Source: Oxalobacteraceae bacterium (lineage in GTDB: Bacteria > Pseudomonadota > Gammaproteobacteria > Burkholderiales > Burkholderiaceae_D). Taken from it: 64,000 bases of DNA. Within the stretch, counting starts at the first letter, position 1. Every line of letters begins with the position of its first letter. The notes below the pieces were generated by a model. The model was given only the letters and a program-made list of their open reading frames with translations, searched no databases and was not told the origin of the DNA. The translations under genes were made by a program, and so were the position numbers. The stretch covers positions 124,001 to 188,000 of the forward strand of contig JAIXXN010000057.1 in assembly GCA_027490725.1 (NCBI GenBank), read 5' to 3'. Positions 16,375 to 25,111 of the stretch are shown here, in pieces.

Positions 16375-19344
16375 TTGAGCAGCATTCATGAAACTGCGTA
16401 TCCACGCTTTAAACCTGAACTGACGCAACGCGAACTGGAAGACGTTTATGCGCTCAGTGTCGAAGACAGAAAATTCATCCGTCGTAGCGCCAAAACCCCA
16501 GCAGCCAAACTTTACCTCGCGCTGCTGCTAAAAACAGTCCTGAGGCTGGGCTACTTCCCGATGCTGCATGAAATTCCAGCACCTATCGTCTCCTTCGTCG
16601 GCAAAAAGATCGAGGTGCGTGCAGTCACGGCGCGCGACCTTCTTGAAGAGGAGAAGCGGCATCATTCCCGCGTGCGGTGCATGGAGGCCATTCGGGCCTA
16701 TGCCAAGATTAAACCAATTACCGATGAGACCCACGCAGCCATCTTGAGCGCTGCGACGGAGGCAGCGCAGACCAAACAGGAGCTGGCCGACATCATCAAC
16801 GTCATCATCGAAGAATTGGTCCGCCAACGGTTCGAGCTGCCGGCATTCAGCACACTCAACCGAAAGGCTCTGGCGGTGCGCAGCGACGTGAACGACCGGT
16901 ATTTCAAGACGCTCGCCGATCCTTTGCCGCCGGCCGTCATCAACCGGTTTGACGCCATGCTTGTGCCTGCGCCGCAGCAGGCGATGAGCGGATGGCAGCA
17001 ACTCAAACAGGATCCTAAAAAGCCGACCAACACGGAAGTACGACAATATCTGGAGCATCTGCAATGGCTCAAGAGTTGGGCCACCGAATTGCCTGCGGTC
17101 GCGCATATCCCCGTGGTTAAGCGAAGCCAGTATGTGCATGAGGCCCGGGCCCTCGACGTGGCGGACATGAAGGCGCTCAAACATGATAAACGCTACGCGC
17201 TGATGGTGTTGCTATTCCATGCGCAGCTGAGCAAATCGCTCGACGATGCGGTCGAGATGTTCATCCGCAAACTACGTAAAATTCACACCGGCGCCGAAGA
17301 ACAGTTGCGCCAGTACTATTTGGAACACCAGAAGCGAGCGGAGAAACTGATCGTCCAGTTGCGCGACGTTCTAGAAGCCTTTGTGGAAGGCGAAACCGAC
17401 GAGGATCGGGGCGTACGGATCGGCGCAGCCTTTCACGATGAGCCAGGCAACCTACTGCTCGAATGTGATGAGCACATCGCCTATGCCGGCAACAATTACC
17501 TGCCGTTCATGCTGGCGCCGTACCAGACGCAGCGCCCGTTGCTGCTTAACTGCCTGACTCTGCTCAATCTCGAATCGACGTCGGCTGACCGGTCCCTCAT
17601 TGATGCGATTCAATTCGTGCTGGCCCACAGGCAAAGCCATCGCGATTGCCTGTCGATCGCGGGAACCAACGTCAGTCTGAAATGGATCCCAGAAAAATGG
17701 CGCAAACTGATCACTGGCCAGCGTTCCGGGGCGGTCACCGAAGTGAGCCGAAAATATTTTGAACTTTGCGTTCTCACCGAGACAATGCAAGAACTGCAAT
17801 CCGGTGACCTGTTTGTCGCCAACAGCGACCATTTCAGCGACTACCGGACGCAGTTGGTTGATTGGGACCTATACAAAGCACAGGTGGAGGAGTATGGCGC
17901 CATGTTGGGCCTACAGACGGAGCCCAAGGCGTTCTCGGCGGCGCTCAAGAAGTCGCTTGCGGCGACCGCCGCCCGCGTCGACGCCGGCTTGCCGGAAAAC
18001 GAACATGTCGACTTGGTTGGTACCGAACTGATCCTGCGCAAGCACTCGAAAGACGCAAAGCCGGAGGCGCTGGAGAAGATTGACAAAATTCTCACCACGC
18101 GGCTGCCCGAAAAGAACATCCTCGATATCCTGGTGGAGTCGGAGGGTTGGCTGGACCTGCACAAGCAGTTCGGTCCTTTGTCCGGGTTCGACTCCAAGGT
18201 CGACGACCCGCGCAAGCGGTTCATCACCACGCTGTTCTGCTATGGCTGCAACCTCGGCGCCACGCAAACCGCTCGCTCGGTCAAGGACCTGAGCCGTAAG
18301 CAGGTGGCCTGGCTCAATTTGCATCACATCACCGAGGAACGGCTTGAAAAAGCCATCGTCCAAGTCATCAACGCTTACAACAAGTTCTTGCTACCGAAAT
18401 ACTGGGGATCGGGGAAGAGTGCCTCGGCCGATGGGACCAAGTGGAATATGTACGAGCAAAATCTGCTGTCCGAATACCACATCCGCTACGGCGGGTATGG
18501 CGGCATCGGCTACTACCATGTGTCCGATATGTACATCGCGCTGTTCAGCCATTTCATTCCTTGCGGCGTGTACGAGGCGATCTACATCCTCGATGGCCTG
18601 ATCAAGAATGAATCGGATATCCAGCCTGATACCCTGCACGGCGACACTCACGCGCAAAGCGCGCCGGTGTTCGGCCTGGCCTTCCTGTTGGGGATCAATC
18701 TAATGCCGCGCATCCGGAACCTGAAAAGCCTGATGTTTTATAAGCCGGAACGCGGCACACGCTACGAGAACATTAATGGCCTGTTCAGCGAATCGATCAA
18801 CTGGGACCTCATAGAAACTCATCTTCCAGACATGCTGCGCATCGCTCTGTCCATCAAGGCAGGCAAGATTACGCCTTCGACGATCTTGCGCCGATTGGGC
18901 ACGGCAAGCCGCAAGAACAAGCTGTATTTTGCATTCCGCGAGTTGGGGCGGGTAGTGCGGACCGAATTTCTTCTCAAATATATCGGGGACGTGGAGTTGC
19001 GTAAAACAATCCAGGCCGCGACCAACAAGAGCGAGGAGTTCAACCAGTTCATCAAGTGGCTGTTCTTCGGCAATCAGGGGATCATCGCGGAAAACGTGCG
19101 CCACGAGCAGCGCAAGGTTGTGAAATACAATCAGCTGGTAGCCAACTTGGCCATCCTACACAACGTCGAGGCGATGACTGGTGTGTTGAAGGAAATGCAG
19201 GGGGAGGGCCTGCCGATCAACGAAGAGATCTTGGCTGGCCTGGCGCCTTATCGAACCGAGCACATCAACCGGTACGGTGATTACACGCTCGATCTGGAAC
19301 GGACGCTGCCGCCGATGAACTACAAAACGAGAATTCTTCAATAA
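16375..19344 (+). CDS. tnpA: Tn3-family transposase TnpA
   Basis: The DDE transposase that catalyses replicative transposition of the element, 989 residues and full length. The start is the TTG at 16375 (LSSIHETAYPRFKPEL), as AGGAG lies 8 bases upstream and the family N-terminus (SIHETAYPR) begins there; the frame stays open to 16285. The catalytic core shows the first Asp in SADGTKW, the second in HGDTHAQSAPVFG, and the Glu in the helix FRELGRVVRTEFLL. The N-terminal DUF4158-type DNA-binding region is present. It ends 8 bp before the inverted repeat, as usual for Tn3-family elements. The N-terminus resembles Tn4651-type transposases rather than Tn3/Tn21, in line with the TnpS gene. It looks active. 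Confidence 0.93.
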   Translation: MSSIHETAYPRFKPELTQRELEDVYALSVEDRKFIRRSAKTPAAKLYLALLLKTVLRLGYFPMLHEIPAPIVSFVGKKIEVRAVTARDLLEEEKRHHSRVRCMEAIRAYAKIKPITDETHAAILSAATEAAQTKQELADIINVIIEELVRQRFELPAFSTLNRKALAVRSDVNDRYFKTLADPLPPAVINRFDAMLVPAPQQAMSGWQQLKQDPKKPTNTEVRQYLEHLQWLKSWATELPAVAHIPVVKRSQYVHEARALDVADMKALKHDKRYALMVLLFHAQLSKSLDDAVEMFIRKLRKIHTGAEEQLRQYYLEHQKRAEKLIVQLRDVLEAFVEGETDEDRGVRIGAAFHDEPGNLLLECDEHIAYAGNNYLPFMLAPYQTQRPLLLNCLTLLNLESTSADRSLIDAIQFVLAHRQSHRDCLSIAGTNVSLKWIPEKWRKLITGQRSGAVTEVSRKYFELCVLTETMQELQSGDLFVANSDHFSDYRTQLVDWDLYKAQVEEYGAMLGLQTEPKAFSAALKKSLAATAARVDAGLPENEHVDLVGTELILRKHSKDAKPEALEKIDKILTTRLPEKNILDILVESEGWLDLHKQFGPLSGFDSKVDDPRKRFITTLFCYGCNLGATQTARSVKDLSRKQVAWLNLHHITEERLEKAIVQVINAYNKFLLPKYWGSGKSASADGTKWNMYEQNLLSEYHIRYGGYGGIGYYHVSDMYIALFSHFIPCGVYEAIYILDGLIKNESDIQPDTLHGDTHAQSAPVFGLAFLLGINLMPRIRNLKSLMFYKPERGTRYENINGLFSESINWDLIETHLPDMLRIALSIKAGKITPSTILRRLGTASRKNKLYFAFRELGRVVRTEFLLKYIGDVELRKTIQAATNKSEEFNQFIKWLFFGNQGIIAENVRHEQRKVVKYNQLVANLAILHNVEAMTGVLKEMQGEGLPINEEILAGLAPYRTEHINRYGDYTLDLERTLPPMNYKTRILQ

Positions 19345-19352
19345 ATCAATCG

Positions 19353-19397
19353 CTTACGGTGGATTTTGGGTATTTTTACACGAATCCCGGCCGACCC
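19353..19397 (-). repeat. Right terminal inverted repeat of the transposon
   Basis: Read from outside (minus strand) it starts GGGTCGGCCGGGATTCG and ends CACCGTAAG. The inner ACCGTAAG matches the conserved inner end of Tn3-family repeats (ACGTTAAG/ACGCTAAG). The 45-bp length fits the long 46-47 bp repeats of the Tn4651 subgroup. The flanking bases TCTAA (19398-19402) are the candidate 5-bp target duplication. The matching left repeat is outside the window. Confidence 0.8.
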
Positions 19398-20465
19398 TCT
19401 AATTGAATCCATCGTTTCAACCACTTGTGATACCACAGCGCCCCCTTTGCTTGCTATGTCTGATGCAGCAATTGCCAGGGTGTTAGCTTGACGCGCATTG
19501 TTAGTATTCTGTTGAACTGTTGAGGTTAATTCTTCCATAGACGAGGCAGTTTCTTCTAAATTGCTGGCCTGCTGCTCAGTTCTATTGGACAAGTCGCTAT
19601 TTCCAGAGGATATTTCTGCCGCTGCGATTGAAACAGTATTTGCGTCTTGACGAATAGATTTCACAACACTGGACAGCGACAACTGCATACGCTGGAGAGC
19701 AGCCATAACACTGCTTGTATCGGTAGTCGCGACATGTAGCTCGCCAGTGAAGTCGCCATTGGCTACTCTGCTAACAGCTTCGCACAGGTCAACTGGTTCT
19801 GCACCAAGTGCTTTTACGAGACTTTTTGTGATCAGCGCGCCAGCAACCACAGCAACTGTTGCTGCGATGATACTAAATACAATAATCAGGAATTTTACTC
19901 TAGCGGAACTTTCCTCAGCTTCCTGAATCAAAGCGGCCGAGCGCAGAGAAGTTAGCTTTGCGTAATCATTCGCTGCCAATACCAATGAAGCTAACAAAGG
20001 ACGACATTCGTTGTTCATTTTAACGATGGCCTCTTCTTTTTTGTCTTGAAGGGCAAGGTCTACGATGGATAGCGCAACTGGCGAATACTGCTTTTCGATA
20101 TTTTCTATTTTCGAGATCATGCCTCGGACATCTTGCGGCACTGATTTGTCCTTCGAAAGCTCAATGAGTTGTTTCAAATTCAAAACGACATCTTGCTGAG
20201 CTTGCAATACAATTTTCTTCTCTGCTTCCCGGTCCGCCGATGTCGACACAAGAACGAGATTTCGCGCGGCTATTGCCCGTTCTGCCACTGCCTCTTTGAC
20301 TAAATGAGCAGCCTCAGCGCGGGCTCGGACACCATTTACATAGTTTTCAAAGTTATCGGATTGGGCGGAAATGCTGATAACTGCAAGTATTGCAATCCCG
20401 ACGATTAGGGCAACTATTCCGCCGAATGCGAGCGTTAATTGAGTCCGTAGCTTGAGCTTTTTCAT
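19398..20465 (-). pseudogene. Methyl-accepting chemotaxis receptor, truncated by the transposon
   Basis: The N-terminal 356 codons of a transmembrane chemoreceptor: membrane helix 1 (about residues 9-32), a periplasmic four-helix-bundle ligand domain (about 35-185), helix 2 (about 190-212), a HAMP domain (about 213-265) and the first part of the signalling domain, with a methylation helix (TEQQASNLEETASSMEELTSTVQQN). The native sequence stops at VVETMDSI; the frame then reads 20 codons through the inverted repeat and ends at 19338. The conserved hairpin tip that contacts CheA/CheW is lost, so the receptor cannot signal. The rest of the gene should lie beyond the left end of the transposon, outside the window. 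The start is ATG 20465 (MKKLKLRTQL). Confidence 0.92.
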
Positions 20466-20749
20466 GATGTACACCGTAGACAATAATTGAGGGCGCATAT
20501 TGTGCAGAGCCCCAAATATCTAATCGATAAGTGACCCAGTGCACCCATTGGTCGGCAAGGAAAAACGTAGAAATGTGCTTGCCTATGGCTAAATTGCTGC
20601 GCGAGGAATGGGCGCAAGGTATGCCGAAATGATTTATTTGGCAATTTCGGTATATTTGATGGAGATAGTTTCTCACAGAATGTAACTAATTGCAAGTCGT
20701 GAGTCTTAGAATGGTTGTTTTTCGGCAACTCTTCTTGTGATGTCTTCAG

Positions 20750-20766
20750 ATTACTTGACAAGTAAT
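20750..20766. promoter_or_regulatory. 17-bp operator-like dyad
   Basis: ATTACTTGACAAGTAAT, a perfect dyad about an unpaired central A, in the 428 bp between the mcp start and the terminator at 20894. It could be a regulator-binding site for the mcp gene. I see nothing else recognisable in that stretch. Confidence 0.35.
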
Positions 20767-20893
20767 TCGACCTCCCAAGACCGATTTGGATCTAGTTCTA
20801 AGTAAAGAATTGACTTACGTTCACCCGCAAAACTTGCATGGTCCGAAGGGTTGCTTAACCCTAGTGCACTTGCCGCGACAGCAAATTAGTAAG

Positions 20894-20930
20894 AACTGAA
20901 AACGCCTGCATCTCGCAGGCGTTTTCAGTT
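20894..20930. terminator. Bidirectional intrinsic terminator
   Basis: A 16-bp perfect stem (AACTGAAAACGCCTGC with its complement) around a 5-base loop ATCTC. The A/T tracts at the base of the stem provide a U-run in both directions. It lies 3 bp after the stop of the minus-strand membrane-protein gene and should end its transcript. Confidence 0.85.
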
Positions 20931-20932
20931 GA

Positions 20933-21220
20933 TTAAATGCTTAGGATTGGACCGCTCTCAGTTCGTTCCTTATAAATTTTTTCTGCGCTCCGCCATTGAT
21001 TCCAACCCACGAAAAGCCCACTCAACGGGAACAGAACCAAGGCAATAGGAACGCTGACATAAGGATTGTACGAAGAAGATACGCACCACATACCCAACTG
21101 CGTGCAGAATGCCATGACGAGCCCATAGCCTAAAACACCGTTGAGAATAATGAAACGACGCATGCCCTTCTTACGCGTGTCGCCCCAGCGAATTAATTTC
21201 TCTTCCTTAGTAAGAAACAA
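20933..21220 (-). CDS. Small two-helix membrane protein of unknown function
   Basis: 95 residues with two membrane helices (about 22-46, RFIILNGVLGYGLVMAFCTQLGMW, and about 53-74, PYVSVPIALVLFPLSGLFVGW) separated by a short polar loop, then a basic C-terminal tail. The predicted start is TTG 21220 with GGAGAT closely upstream; an ATG 57 bases downstream (MRRFII) would remove the polar N-terminus. No named family is recognised. It is flanked by a terminator, so it is probably a monocistronic gene. Confidence 0.65.
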   Translation of the reverse strand: MFLTKEEKLIRWGDTRKKGMRRFIILNGVLGYGLVMAFCTQLGMWCVSSSYNPYVSVPIALVLFPLSGLFVGWNQWRSAEKIYKERTESGPILSI

Positions 21221-21448
21221 GGTATCTCCAATCGTTTTGTTAAGCGACTGGGGCCGCCCGCGACCAAACTAGACAAAGATAGCATCTTGCTCACATAAAG
21301 AAATACGCAAAAAATCACGCTCATCATCGACAAAACTAGCGGATGGCTGTTGGTAAAGCCGGACGTCTTGATCTAGAGCTTTCTGCACTTCAGTAGAAAA
21401 TTCTGCTTTTGAACGCGCTCTTTCTGTGCGGGGATTACCGAGCCACGC

Positions 21449-22177
21449 TCAGTCCCTTTCATGATCCTGTGGCTTGTGCTGCGGCGTCGTGACCGTGGCC
21501 TCGCTAGCCCGGACTTCTACATTCGTGGCTTGCCACCACCAGAACGCCAGTACCGCGACCAACAGCAACAATGCTGTGCCAGTACGCAGACTCTGGGATG
21601 GTGTCCCTGCTTCGGCCCGCTTCAAACCGGTCACCATCGCTTTGGCAAGATTCTCCCGGTGCATCCAGCTTGCGACCAGCACGCCCGCAATGTGCAGCAA
21701 CACTACCGCCAGTAGCAGATTCCCGAACAATTCATGCACTTCTTCCATCCATTCGCCCGCCCGTTCCGTGTACAGCAGCCAGCCTGAAGCTGTTAGCGCC
21801 AGTGCCACAGTGAGCATCAGGACGATTGCGACGGCGCCGGCCGGATTGTGGCCCGTGAAGTGCTGGGGGCGTCCCGCGAACATCGAGCGCAGATAGCGCA
21901 GCGTCGCTTGTGGGCCGCGCACAAAACTGGCAAACCGCGCGTAATCGCTACCCACGCAGCCCCAGATGATACGGAAGCCCACCAGACCGGCTACCGTGTA
22001 GCCCAATGTCACGTGTAGCAGGCGCCAGTCATCCATCTCGGCTGTGAGGTAAGCGCCCGTAAAACTCAGTGCCATGAGCCAGTGAAACAAGCGAAGCGGC
22101 AGGTCCCAGACCCGCACCGACGACGTGAGGGCGCGTGTGTCGCTGCCCTTCCCGCCTTGTGTAGAATTATTTTCCAT
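21449..22177 (-). CDS. Cytochrome b561 / b-type cytochrome membrane subunit
   Basis: 242 residues from ATG 22177, which has AAGG upstream; the longer start at 22234 lacks support. It has four or five membrane helices of the cytochrome b561/NiFe-hydrogenase b-subunit family. Heme-ligand histidines are visible in LRLFHWLMALSF, RLLHVTLGY, GHNPAGA and HELFGNLLLAVVLLHIAGV. It probably carries electrons across the inner membrane, as a stand-alone b561 or for a soluble c-type partner. A fifth C-terminal helix is followed by a polar tail (HKPQDHERD). It is divergent from the P-type ATPase gene 240 bp away; no partner oxidoreductase lies nearby. Confidence 0.85.
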   Translation of the reverse strand: MENNSTQGGKGSDTRALTSSVRVWDLPLRLFHWLMALSFTGAYLTAEMDDWRLLHVTLGYTVAGLVGFRIIWGCVGSDYARFASFVRGPQATLRYLRSMFAGRPQHFTGHNPAGAVAIVLMLTVALALTASGWLLYTERAGEWMEEVHELFGNLLLAVVLLHIAGVLVASWMHRENLAKAMVTGLKRAEAGTPSQSLRTGTALLLLVAVLAFWWWQATNVEVRASEATVTTPQHKPQDHERD

Positions 22178-22417
22178 TTGAAGCGCCTTAAAATTTTTAG
22201 CACGATCGGTATTGTGCAAGCCGATCAAGGTCAACCAAGTGTTGATGCAATCAGATCGTCGCCTCAGGATATTAAGGAAATCTGAACAGTCTACGGAATT
22301 CGGGCTAGCGCAGATCCTGCCTCTGCGAAATCGTGCGATGTGCGCTTCTTAGGCTAGTATGAGGAACTCCGGCGAACGCTGCACTGGCGCCGCCCCCAAC
22401 AATGGAACCGGAAACAG

Positions 22418-24973
22418 ATGATGGCTACAGATACGCCCAAGGATGGTCTGACGGAAGCCGAAGCGCAGCAGCGCTTGCGCACCGCCGGCCCGAATGAACT
22501 GCCCTCTTCTCGCCCTCAGAGCGGCTGGCGACTGCTAGTCGATGTGGTCACCGAACCGATGTTCCTGCTGCTGGCCGCCTGTGGTGCCGTGTATCTGATG
22601 CTGGGGGACCGCAATGAAGCCTTGATGTTGTTGGGTTTTGTCGTGATCGTCATTGGCATCACGTTTTTCCAGCAGCGCCGCACCGAACGTTCGTTGAACG
22701 CTTTGCGTGACCTGTCCAGTCCGCGTGCGCTGGTGGTGCGGAGTGGCAAACAGCAGCGCGTTGCTGGCAGGGAGTTAGTGGTCGGCGATCTGGTGTTGCT
22801 CGCGGAGGGTGACCGGGTGCCGGCGGATATTGATCTGACTCAATCCTCCTGTCTCAGCGTCGATGAGTCCATGCTTACCGGAGAATCGCTGGCCGTCATG
22901 AAGCATGCGGCTGACGCTGCCGGTAGCATCGCGGAATACCGCGTCTATTCAGGCACGCTGGTTACGCAAGGCTCGGCCAGCGGCGTGGTGGTGGCGACCG
23001 GCGCCGACAGTGCACTGGGGCGCATCGGTGCATCGCTGGCAGCGCTGGGCGGCGAGTTGACGCCGATCCAGCTTGAAACCCGGCGCGTTGTGAAGGCGGT
23101 TGCCATCGGCGGCATTGGGCTAGCCGGCGCGCTGGCACTGGCCTACTGGGCGTTACGGGGCGACTGGCTGCAAGGCCTGCTGGCCGGCTTGACGCTAGCG
23201 ATGGCAATTCTGCCAGAAGAGCTTCCGGTCATCCTGACGCTATTTCTCGGACTCGGTGCCTGGCGGCTCGGTCGCGAACACGTTCTGGCGCGCAGCATCC
23301 CGGCCATCGAATTGCTGGGAGCGACCACGGTGTTGTGCGTCGATAAAACCGGCACACTGACCTGTAATCGCATGGCAGTCGCCCAGCTCTGGTCGGAACA
23401 GTGCGGCTACGATTGCCGGGCATCTGCCTCGGCAACGCTACCTGAAGCACTGCACGGCTTGCTGGAATATGCGGTACTGGCTAGCCACCGCCAGGCCTTC
23501 GATCCGATGGAGACCGCGATTACGCAGGCGGGCAAGGACTTGCTGGCGAATACCGAGCATCTGCATGGCGACTGGACGCTGATTGACGACTATCCGCTGT
23601 CGCGTGCACTGCTGGCCATGTCGCGCGTGTGGCAGTCGCCGGATCGTTCGGAATATCTGGTGGCGGCCAAGGGTGCACCGGAAGCGATTATCGATCTGTG
23701 CCATCTGCCCGCGTCACGCAGCGCTGCGATTACGGCGCAGGTGGCGCTGCTGGCGGGGCAAGGATTGCGGGTGATTGGGGTGGCCAGTGCAACCTTCCCC
23801 GCAGTCGACCTGCCGGATAACCAGCATGTGTTCGAATTCGGCTTTCTCGGACTGGTGGCGCTGCACGATCCCTTGCGCCCCGAGGTGCCCGACGCCGTTG
23901 CGCAATGTCGCGCAGCCGGCATCCAGGTGGTGATGATTACTGGCGACCATCCTGCGACCGCCAATGCCATCGCGCTAGAGGCAGGCATCGGTGGCGCGGC
24001 GCCCAAGTTGCTCTCCGGGAGTGACCTGGGCGGGATGGATGATGCCGCGTTGCAGGCACGTCTCGCGGATACGCAGGTGTTCTGCCGGATTGCGCCAGAG
24101 CAGAAATTGCGGCTGGTACAGGCCTTCCGTGCGCGCGGCGAGATCGTGGCGATGACGGGCGATGGGGTGAATGATGCGCCCGCGCTCAAAGCTGCCAATA
24201 TCGGCGTGGCGATGGGCGCGCGTGGCAGCGACGTTGCGCGCGAAGCGGCTGCACTGGTGCTGCTGCAGGACGATTTTTCCTCGCTGCTGCTGGCGGTACG
24301 CCACGGCCGCCGTCTGTTTGCCAATCTGCGCAAGGCGATTGTTTTCATTGTTGCGGTGCACGTCCCCATCGTTGGCCTGTCGATCGTGCCGGTATTGCTC
24401 GGTTGGCCGATGCTGCTCATGCCGGTGCACATATTATTTCTGCAGCTGGTGATTGATCCGGCCTGTTCCATCGTTTTCGAGGCTGAACCGATCGAATCAG
24501 ATGCCATGACCAGTCAGCCGCGACGCCCCGATATGCCGCTTTTTGATGGGGAAATACTGTTGCGCGGTCTGTTACAAGGCAGCGGATTGCTGTTGATGCT
24601 GATCGGCTGGTACTTACAGATACGCTGGTTCAGCGGGTCGGATGAACAGGCCCGCACCGCCAGTTTTGTCGCGCTGGTGCTGGCCAATCTGGGTTTGATT
24701 TACAGTAATCGCAGTTGGTCACGCCCCTCATGGCTGCGGCATGAATCGCCCAACCGGGCATTCGGTTGGATGTGTCTGGTGGCAATTTTGCTATTGTTGC
24801 TAGTGCTTAGCTGGGGCAGTTTGCGCGGGTTATTTTCTTTCGCGGCGCTAGGACCTGCGCAACTGGCCGGCTGTGCCGGTGTGGCGCTGCTCGGCGTCGC
24901 GTGGTTCGAGGCGGTTAAATGGGCGCAGCTACGTTTCGGGTTCGGCCTGGCAAAACCGGCCACCCGGCGCTAG
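22418..24973 (+). CDS. P2-type cation-transporting ATPase with PEELP motif
   Basis: 851 residues and full length for a P2 ATPase (SERCA/plasma-membrane-like). The N-terminal cation-ATPase domain (TEAEAQQRLRTAGPNELP) is followed by helices 1-2, an actuator domain with SMLTGES, and helix 4 with AILPEELPVILTL. The phosphorylation motif is VDKTGTLT, then KGAPEAI, a hinge MTGDGVNDAPALK, and six C-terminal helices. PEELP replaces the PEGLP of calcium pumps and forms a separate bacterial subgroup of unsettled ion specificity. There is no HMA or CPC motif, so it is not a soft-metal pump. Tandem ATGs at 22418 and 22421 are both possible starts. No operon partner is seen. Confidence 0.85.
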   Translation: MMATDTPKDGLTEAEAQQRLRTAGPNELPSSRPQSGWRLLVDVVTEPMFLLLAACGAVYLMLGDRNEALMLLGFVVIVIGITFFQQRRTERSLNALRDLSSPRALVVRSGKQQRVAGRELVVGDLVLLAEGDRVPADIDLTQSSCLSVDESMLTGESLAVMKHAADAAGSIAEYRVYSGTLVTQGSASGVVVATGADSALGRIGASLAALGGELTPIQLETRRVVKAVAIGGIGLAGALALAYWALRGDWLQGLLAGLTLAMAILPEELPVILTLFLGLGAWRLGREHVLARSIPAIELLGATTVLCVDKTGTLTCNRMAVAQLWSEQCGYDCRASASATLPEALHGLLEYAVLASHRQAFDPMETAITQAGKDLLANTEHLHGDWTLIDDYPLSRALLAMSRVWQSPDRSEYLVAAKGAPEAIIDLCHLPASRSAAITAQVALLAGQGLRVIGVASATFPAVDLPDNQHVFEFGFLGLVALHDPLRPEVPDAVAQCRAAGIQVVMITGDHPATANAIALEAGIGGAAPKLLSGSDLGGMDDAALQARLADTQVFCRIAPEQKLRLVQAFRARGEIVAMTGDGVNDAPALKAANIGVAMGARGSDVAREAAALVLLQDDFSSLLLAVRHGRRLFANLRKAIVFIVAVHVPIVGLSIVPVLLGWPMLLMPVHILFLQLVIDPACSIVFEAEPIESDAMTSQPRRPDMPLFDGEILLRGLLQGSGLLLMLIGWYLQIRWFSGSDEQARTASFVALVLANLGLIYSNRSWSRPSWLRHESPNRAFGWMCLVAILLLLLVLSWGSLRGLFSFAALGPAQLAGCAGVALLGVAWFEAVKWAQLRFGFGLAKPATRR

Positions 24974-25054
24974 CGCTCCGGGGCGGCCTGAGGGGTGACT
25001 CGCCCTGTGAGGGGGCAGGAATCACGGCTTTGCGCGCGATAGTCTGTCGCTGCG

Positions 25055-25083
25055 CTGACGGAAGTCCTTGATTTCGTTATAAT
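25055..25083 (+). promoter_or_regulatory. Sigma-70 promoter of rlhA
   Basis: A CTGACG -35 (25055-25060), a 17-bp spacer and a perfect TATAAT -10 (25078-25083), about 22 bp before an AGAAGGA ribosome site and ATG 25112. Confidence 0.65.
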
Positions 25084-25111
25084 TCCGCCCTTACTCAAGA
25101 AGGAAACCGCC

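Larger units (their letters stand above)
1..19397. mobile_element. Tn3-superfamily (Tn4651-like) metal-resistance transposon, left end outside window
   Basis: The span is bounded on the right by a Tn3-type terminal inverted repeat (19353-19397) that interrupts a chemotaxis receptor gene. It contains a TnpA-type DDE transposase next to that end and a TnpS-type tyrosine recombinase at the left edge of the window. Having tnpS, rather than a serine resolvase tnpR, is characteristic of the Tn4651 subgroup. In that subgroup a divergent tnpT and the resolution site lie beyond the tnpS start, here outside the window. Between the two transposition genes is about 15 kb of metal-resistance cargo. The left inverted repeat and target duplication cannot be seen, so completeness and mobility are unknown. 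Assignment to Tn4651 is inferred from recalled family features. Confidence 0.85.
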
